64,000 nt of DNA, taken from contig JBFMAV010000006.1 in the NCBI GenBank assembly GCA_040755535.1, positions 38,232 to 102,231 on the forward strand, in the 5' to 3' direction. Below are positions 59,352 to 64,000 of this stretch, one piece after another. Numbering within the stretch: position 1 is the first letter of the stretch; each line of letters begins with the position of its first letter. Made by a program: the position numbers and the translations under genes. The notes under the pieces are model-generated. The model did no database searches. It was not told the DNA's origin and was given only the letters and a program-made list of their open reading frames with translations. This DNA comes from Aquabacter sp040755535. Lineage in GTDB: Bacteria; Pseudomonadota; Alphaproteobacteria; Rhizobiales; Xanthobacteraceae.

Positions 59352-61327
59352 TCGCCGAGATCGGCCAATATGCCCTGATCCTCGCGCTGGCCCTCGCGCT
59401 GATGCAGATGGCGCTGCCCGCCTGGGGCGCGCGGCGCGGCGATGCCACCCTGATGGGGGTCGCGACGCCGGTGGCCGTCATTCTGCTGGTGTTCGTGAGC
59501 CTGTCCTTCGCGAGCCTCGTGACGCTCTATCTCACCTCCGACTTCTCGGTGGTGAACGTGGTGGACAATTCCCACTCGCGCATGCCGACCATCTACAAGA
59601 TCTCCTCCAGCTGGGGGAATCACGAGGGGTCCATGCTCCTGTGGGTGCTGGTGCTGGCGCTGTTCGGGGCGCTGGTGGCCCTGTTCGGCGGCAATCTGCC
59701 GGATCGCCTGAAAGCCAATGTGCTGGCGGTGCAGGGCGCCATCGCGGTGGCCTTCCTGCTGTTCATCCTGCTGACCTCCAACCCGTTCGCGCGCATCGTG
59801 CCGGCGCCCGCCGAGGGGGCGGACCTCAATCCCGTGCTCCAGGACCCCGGCCTCGCGATCCATCCCCCGCTGCTCTATCTCGGCTATGTGGGGCTCTCCA
59901 TCGCCTTCGCCTTCGCCATGGCGGCGCTGATCGAGGGGCGGATCGATGCCGCCTGGGCGCGCTGGGTGCGGCCCTGGACGCTCGCCGCCTGGGTGTTCCT
60001 GACGCTGGGCATCGCCATGGGCTCCTACTGGGCCTATTACGAACTGGGCTGGGGCGGCTGGTGGTTCTGGGACCCGGTGGAGAACGCCTCCCTCATGCCC
60101 TGGCTCGCGGCCACCGCGCTTCTGCATTCCGCCGTGGTGATGGAGAAGCGCGACGCGCTGAAGGTCTGGACCATCCTGCTGGCCATCCTCGCCTTTTCGC
60201 TCTCGCTGATCGGCACCTTCCTGGTGCGCTCGGGCGTGCTCACCTCGGTCCATGCCTTCGCCACCGATCCGGCGCGCGGCGTCTTCATCCTCGCCATCCT
60301 GGCGGTGTTCATCGGCGGCGGGCTGGGCCTGTTCGCGCTGCGCGCCGGGGGGCTGAAGCAAGGCGGGCTGTTCGCGCCCGTGTCGCGCGAGGGCGCCCTG
60401 GTGCTGAACAATCTGTTCCTCACGGCGGCGACCGCCGCCGTGTTCGTCGGCACGCTCTATCCGCTCGCGCTGGAAGCGCTCACCGGCGACAAGATCACGG
60501 TCGGCCCGCCCTTCTTCAACCTCACCTTCGGCGGGCTGATGCTGCCGCTGGTGTTCGCCGTGCCGTTCGGCCCGCTGCTGGCCTGGAAGCGGGGCGACCT
60601 GCTCGGGGTCGCGCAGCGCCTCATGCTCGCGGCGGCCTGCGCCGTCGTCGCCGCAGTGGTGAGCGCGGCGGCGGCCGAGCGCGGGCCGGCGCTCGCGCCC
60701 GTGGTGCTGGCGGTGGCCGTGTTCGTCATGCTGGGCGCGCTGATCGACATTGCCGAGCGCGCGGGCGTCGGGCGGGTGCCGGCGCGGGTCTGCCTGTCCC
60801 GCCTCAAGGGCCTGCCGCGTTCCGCCTTCGGGACGGCGGTGGCGCATTTCGGGGTCGGCGTCTGCCTCATGGGCATCGTGTGCGAGAGCGCCTGGAGCCT
60901 GGAGAAGATCGCCGGGCTGCGGCTGGGCGACAGCATGACCATCGGCACCCACGAGCTGACGCTCACGCGCCTGGAGAACCGCACCGGCCCCAATTACAGC
61001 GCGCGGGTCGCGGTGTTCGCCATTCGCGAGGGCGGCCTGTCCGAGGGTTTCATCGAATCCGGCAAGCGCACCTTCTCCGCCCGCCGCATGGGGACGACGG
61101 AATCGGGCATCCGCACCTTCGGCTTCAGCCAGCTTTATGTGGCGGTGGGCGATGAGGCGCCGGACGGGCTCATCGCCGTGCGCGCCACCTACAAGCCCAT
61201 GGTGACGCTGATCTGGCTCGGTGCGGTGGTGATGGCGCTTGGCGGCGCGCTCTCGCTCGCGGACCGCCGCCTGCGGGTCGGCGCGCCCAAGCCCGCCAAG
61301 CGACGCCGCATGGTGGCGGCGGAATGA
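59348..61327 (+). CDS. ccmF: Cytochrome c haem lyase subunit CcmF
   Basis: This is a 659-residue polytopic membrane protein. The tryptophan-rich WWD domain that presents haem is visible as 'GWGGWWFWDPVENASLMPWL' near residues 233-252. Conserved histidine-containing segments are 'NSHSRMPTIYKISSSWGNHE' and 'HPPLLYLGYVGLSIAFAFAM'. It joins haem from CcmE to the CXXCH cysteines of apocytochromes in the periplasm. It overlaps ccmE by 4 nt and is 10 nt upstream of ccmH. Length agrees with rhizobial CycK proteins. Confidence 0.96.
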   Translation: MIAEIGQYALILALALALMQMALPAWGARRGDATLMGVATPVAVILLVFVSLSFASLVTLYLTSDFSVVNVVDNSHSRMPTIYKISSSWGNHEGSMLLWVLVLALFGALVALFGGNLPDRLKANVLAVQGAIAVAFLLFILLTSNPFARIVPAPAEGADLNPVLQDPGLAIHPPLLYLGYVGLSIAFAFAMAALIEGRIDAAWARWVRPWTLAAWVFLTLGIAMGSYWAYYELGWGGWWFWDPVENASLMPWLAATALLHSAVVMEKRDALKVWTILLAILAFSLSLIGTFLVRSGVLTSVHAFATDPARGVFILAILAVFIGGGLGLFALRAGGLKQGGLFAPVSREGALVLNNLFLTAATAAVFVGTLYPLALEALTGDKITVGPPFFNLTFGGLMLPLVFAVPFGPLLAWKRGDLLGVAQRLMLAAACAVVAAVVSAAAAERGPALAPVVLAVAVFVMLGALIDIAERAGVGRVPARVCLSRLKGLPRSAFGTAVAHFGVGVCLMGIVCESAWSLEKIAGLRLGDSMTIGTHELTLTRLENRTGPNYSARVAVFAIREGGLSEGFIESGKRTFSARRMGTTESGIRTFGFSQLYVAVGDEAPDGLIAVRATYKPMVTLIWLGAVVMALGGALSLADRRLRVGAPKPAKRRRMVAAE

Positions 61328-61337
61328 AAGCCTTGCG

Positions 61338-61832
61338 ATGAAAGCCGTTCTGGCCCTTCTCTGTGGCGTACTGCTCGCGATCCTCCTCGCGCCGGCCGCG
61401 CGTGCCGTGCAGCCGGACGAGGTGCTGCCCGATCCCGCGCTGGAGCAGCGGGCGCGTGGCCTGTCCAAGGAATTGCGCTGCATGGTCTGCCAGAACCAGT
61501 CCATCGACGACAGCGACGCCCCGCTGGCGCGCGACCTGCGGGTGCTGGTCCGCGAGCGCATCCAGGCGGGCGACAGCGACCGGCAGGTGCTGGACTATCT
61601 CGTGGCGCGCTATGGCGAGTTCGTGCTGATGCGCCCGGTCTTCTCCTGGCGCAATGCGCTGCTCTGGGGCTTTCCGGTCCTGGTCCTGGTGCTCGGGGCC
61701 GCCTTGGCGGCCAGCGTGATGCGCCGCCGCGCGGCCTCCGCCTCAGCCATCGTGCCGCTCAGCCCGGAGGAAGAGGCGCGTGTCGCGCACCTCCTGACCG
61801 CGCCGGCCGAGGATCGCGAGGGCGGGCGCTGA
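61338..61832 (+). CDS. ccmH: Cytochrome c maturation thiol oxidoreductase CcmH (CycL)
   Basis: This is a 164-residue periplasmic, membrane-anchored protein with signal peptide 'AVLALLCGVLLAILLAPAAR'. The redox motif Cys48-x-x-Cys51 sits in LRCMVCQNQSIDDSDAPLA, and a C-terminal membrane helix is 'LWGFPVLVLVLGAALAASVM'. It keeps the apocytochrome CXXCH cysteines reduced for haem attachment. The ATG at 61338 is 10 nt after the ccmF stop. Its own stop directly abuts the stop of the convergent lacI-type gene, with no spacer at all. ccmABCDG are not in the window. Confidence 0.95.
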   Translation: MKAVLALLCGVLLAILLAPAARAVQPDEVLPDPALEQRARGLSKELRCMVCQNQSIDDSDAPLARDLRVLVRERIQAGDSDRQVLDYLVARYGEFVLMRPVFSWRNALLWGFPVLVLVLGAALAASVMRRRAASASAIVPLSPEEEARVAHLLTAPAEDREGGR

Positions 61833-62867
61833 TCAGCGCGGGGCGCGGGGCGGCGCCGTGGATTTGCGCGGGATCAGCGTCGGCATGCTCAAACGGATGC
61901 GGCCGGCCGGCGACCCGGCGCCCTGCGCCAGAAGGTCCATGGCTTCGGTCGCGATTTGGTCGAACGGCACGCGGACGGTGGTGAGCGGGGTCGGCAGGCG
62001 GCTGACGATGGGAATGTCGTTATAGCCCACCAGTGACACATCGCCCGGAACGCGCAGGTCCATGCGCGAGAGCGTGGACAGCGCCCCGATGGCGGTATTG
62101 TCGTTGACCGCGAAGATGGCGGTGGGCGGGGCGTCGCGGCGCATCAGCCGCTCGGCTGCGTCGGCGCCGGAATCGATGCCGAAGGTGGAGGCGACGATGA
62201 GGTCGGGGTCTTCCGCCACGCCGCTTTCCGCCAGCGCCTGCCGATAGCCTTCCAGGCGGCCGACACTGCTGCTCGCATAGGAGGGACCGGCGATGAGGCC
62301 GATCCGCCTGTGGCCGAGATCCAGCAAATGGCGGGTGGCGAGATAGCCGCCCAGGCGATCATCGCCGATGGAGGACAGGCTCTGTCCGTCGCTGCGCAAG
62401 GCGAGAACGAAGGGAACGCCCCGCTCCGTCAGTTCGGCGGGAAAATCGCCCCCCACGCGCGCGGTGGACAGCACCAGCCCGTCCACCCCCTGCTGGAGCA
62501 GGGAATGGGCGGCCGCGCGGTCGGCCTGCGGATCGTCCTGCGTGGTCGCGACGATGGCGAACTGGCCCATGCGGGTGCAGGCGCGGGCGAGGGATTCGTA
62601 GAGCATCGCCATCACCGTGTCGGTCAGACGGGGCACGACGACACCAATGGTGTTGGTCTTGCCGCGCCGCAGGCTGGCCGCCGAGACGTCGCGCACATAG
62701 CCAAGATCGATGGCGATCTGGCGCACGCGCCGCGCGGTGCCGCTGTCGGAGCGCGGCAGCCGCTCGTCCAGGATGCGCGAGACGGTAGATTTCGACACGC
62801 CGGCGGCCGCCGCGATGTCGAGGATCGTGACGCGGCCCGGGCGGTCCTGCGGGTCATCCTGAGCCAC
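61833..62867 (-). CDS. LacI-family transcriptional regulator
   Basis: This is a 344-residue LacI/GalR regulator. The HTH and hinge are 'VTILDIAAAAGVSKSTVSRI' at residues about 13-32. This is followed by a periplasmic-binding-like effector domain with 'TNTIGVVVPRLTDTVMAMLY', 'GYLATRHLLDLGHRRIGLIA' and 'DVSLVGYNDIPIVSRLPTPL'. The GTG at 62867 is preferred because AAGGA lies 6 nt upstream; the frame continues to 62963 through the promoter region. It is divergent from the dihydrodipicolinate synthase-family gene, and a 12-bp palindrome between them fits a LacI operator. Confidence 0.92.
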   Translation of the reverse strand: MAQDDPQDRPGRVTILDIAAAAGVSKSTVSRILDERLPRSDSGTARRVRQIAIDLGYVRDVSAASLRRGKTNTIGVVVPRLTDTVMAMLYESLARACTRMGQFAIVATTQDDPQADRAAAHSLLQQGVDGLVLSTARVGGDFPAELTERGVPFVLALRSDGQSLSSIGDDRLGGYLATRHLLDLGHRRIGLIAGPSYASSSVGRLEGYRQALAESGVAEDPDLIVASTFGIDSGADAAERLMRRDAPPTAIFAVNDNTAIGALSTLSRMDLRVPGDVSLVGYNDIPIVSRLPTPLTTVRVPFDQIATEAMDLLAQGAGSPAGRIRLSMPTLIPRKSTAPPRAPR

Positions 62868-62906
62868 ACCGATTCCTTCCGAAATGAGCAGAACCACACT
62901 TAACGC

Positions 62907-62936
62907 TTGACAGGGGCCCCCGGCAAGATCGATATT
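62907..62936 (+). promoter_or_regulatory. Sigma70-type promoter of the DapA-family gene
   Basis: TTGACA (62907-62912) is followed after 18 nt by GATATT (62931-62936), 87 nt before the ATG at 63023. The -35 box is a perfect consensus. The operator palindrome at 62937-62948 would cover the start point. Confidence 0.5.
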
Positions 62937-62948
62937 GGGAACGTTCCC
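62937..62948. promoter_or_regulatory. Candidate LacI-family operator
   Basis: GGGAACGTTCCC is a perfect 12-bp palindrome with the central CG typical of LacI/GalR operators. It directly follows the -10 box of the promoter above, so binding would block initiation; it also lies 70 nt upstream of the regulator's own start. Confidence 0.65.
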
Positions 62949-63022
62949 GCAAACGATCCGCATAACGATCGCGGATAGGCAGCCAGCGATCAGAGCCGGC
63001 GCCCCAAGGAAGGAAGAAGACG

Positions 63023-63955
63023 ATGGCCATCGACTGGAAAGGCTTGAACCCCGCTCCCGTGACCCTGTTCAAGGCCAATGGCGATGTGGATTTCGACGGC
63101 AATGCCCGCCTTGCCAAATGGCTCGCCGCCATTCCCGGCGTGAAGAGCCTGGTCATTCTCGGTCATGCCGGCGAGGGCACCTTCCTCACCCATGACGAGC
63201 AGCTTGAACTGATCCGCGTCTACAAGGACGCGACCCCGCTCCCGGTGGTCGCCGGCATCACCGGCGAGGGCACCAAGGTCGCCGAGATCGAGGCGAAGCA
63301 GAAGATCGACGCCGGCGCCAGCGCCGCGCTGGTTTATCCGAACCACGGCTGGCTGCGGTTCGGCTACCAGAAGGGCGCCCCCCAGGATCGCTACAAGGCC
63401 ATCGCCCAGTCGGGTCTTGAATGCATCCTGTTCCAGTATCCGGCCGTCACCAAGGCCAATTACGATCTCGACACGCAGCTTGAGATCGCCGCTCTTCCCG
63501 GCGTGACCGCCACCAAGAACGGCGTGCGCGACATGAAGCGCTGGTACAACGAGATCCCGGCGCTGAAGAACGCCTTCCCGAACCTCGCCATCATGTCCTG
63601 CCATGACGAGTGGCTGCTGCCCACCATGTTCGACGTGGACGGCCTGCTGGTCGGCTACGGCAACATGGCCCCCGAGCTGCTGCTCGAATTCCTCGCCGCC
63701 GGCAAGGCGCAGGATTATTCGCTCGCGCGCAAGTATCACGAGCAGCTCCTGCCCCTGACCCGCGCCGTGTATCATCGCGGCTCGCACATGGAAGGCACCG
63801 TTGCCCTCAAGCACGCTCTGCGGGCGCGCGGCCTGATCGACAATGTCAATATCCGCGAGCCGCTGAAGCCCCTCGGCGATGCGGCGGATGCGGAAATCCG
63901 CGCCGCGGTGAAGGCGGCGGGCTACGTGGTGGTGCCGGAGGCGATCGCCGCCTGA
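63023..63955 (+). CDS. Dihydrodipicolinate synthase-family aldolase
   Basis: This is a 310-residue DapA-superfamily class I aldolase/dehydratase. The substrate-binding 'ILGHAGEGTFLTHDE' is the equivalent of GTTGE. Tyr139 in LFQYPAV and the Schiff-base Lys165 in VTATKNGVRD give the catalytic set. It is unlikely to be the biosynthetic DapA: regulation by LacI and the divergent layout point to catabolism, for example of sugar acids (KDG, 5-keto-4-deoxyglucarate) or hydroxyproline derivatives. An SD (AAGGAAGAAG) precedes the ATG. Only 45 nt of the downstream region are in the window. Confidence 0.9.
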   Translation: MAIDWKGLNPAPVTLFKANGDVDFDGNARLAKWLAAIPGVKSLVILGHAGEGTFLTHDEQLELIRVYKDATPLPVVAGITGEGTKVAEIEAKQKIDAGASAALVYPNHGWLRFGYQKGAPQDRYKAIAQSGLECILFQYPAVTKANYDLDTQLEIAALPGVTATKNGVRDMKRWYNEIPALKNAFPNLAIMSCHDEWLLPTMFDVDGLLVGYGNMAPELLLEFLAAGKAQDYSLARKYHEQLLPLTRAVYHRGSHMEGTVALKHALRARGLIDNVNIREPLKPLGDAADAEIRAAVKAAGYVVVPEAIAA

Positions 63956-64000
63956 GTGCCCACCCGCAGGATGAAAAGCGCGATGCCGGGCCTTCCCGGC

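Noticed and set aside
63023..63955. Assignment of the DapA-family gene as biosynthetic 4-hydroxy-tetrahydrodipicolinate synthase
   Set aside because: The divergent LacI regulator and operator over the promoter indicate inducible catabolism, and the substrate-binding region differs from classical DapA (YPAV in place of the usual YN-P pattern).

Overview
The window reads as chromosomal DNA of a high-GC alphaproteobacterium, most likely Hyphomicrobiales. The cues are the gene style, the ccmI-ccmE-ccmF-ccmH order (the cycHJKL order of rhizobia and relatives), a REP-like palindrome of the type common in that order, and the many solute importers and CoA-dependent aromatic/dicarboxylate genes. A Xanthobacteraceae-type genome (Xanthobacter, Azorhizobium, Ancylobacter) is my best guess, but nothing here proves it. 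I see no rRNA, tRNA, transposase, integrase, phage gene or CRISPR array. Gene density is high, with many 4-nt or 1-nt stop/start overlaps marking operons.

Layout. 0-3.2 kb: a peptide/nickel-type ABC importer (permease cut by the window edge, binding protein) and a divergent LysR regulator. 3.2-8.4 kb: a glycerol regulon (glpR, glpF, glpK, glpD), preceded by a small palindromic intergenic element. 8.4-15.7 kb: an Asp/Glu-racemase-like protein and a 2148-residue autotransporter with a glycine-rich repeat passenger. 16.0-29.8 kb: a MarR-controlled catabolic cluster that closely resembles the aerobic 2-aminobenzoyl-CoA (anthranilate) pathway. It has a CoA ligase, RidA-like protein, thioesterase, acyl-CoA dehydrogenase, crotonase, SDR and the bifunctional monooxygenase/reductase, followed by a complete branched-chain-amino-acid-type ABC importer. 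29.9-34.9 kb: a DUF892 protein, then a minus-strand set of AraC regulator, formylglycine-generating enzyme, Tat-exported sulfatase and a small outer-membrane-type protein.

35-43 kb: two GntR/FCD regulators, a class III aminotransferase, a gamma-glutamyltransferase-like hydrolase and an SsuABC/NMT1-type importer, linked by a repeated GTATAC-centred operator candidate. 43.4-49.8 kb: an orphan tripartite-tricarboxylate (Bug) binding protein, a CaiB/BaiF CoA-transferase, an AidB-like acyl-CoA dehydrogenase, a LysR regulator and a type II NADH dehydrogenase-like flavoprotein. 49.9-57.0 kb: a minus-strand module of amidohydrolase, RidA protein, HpaH-type hydratase, FAH-family protein and flavin reductase, divergent from a complete TctCBA-type importer; the two share a promoter region with two copies of an operator-like repeat. 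57.1-61.8 kb: a YidB-like protein and cytochrome c maturation genes ccmI-ccmE-ccmF-ccmH. 61.8-64 kb: a LacI regulator divergent from a dihydrodipicolinate-synthase-family enzyme.

Taken together, this is mainly a catabolic island. Each import/degradation module carries its own regulator, and most modules have visible inverted repeats in the divergent promoter. The strongest leads for new biology are the abm-like cluster with a shared operator motif and non-canonical crotonase and RidA active sites, the translationally coupled FGE-sulfatase-outer-membrane operon, the GTATAC regulon, and a MITE-like element that supplies the stop codons of two LysR genes.
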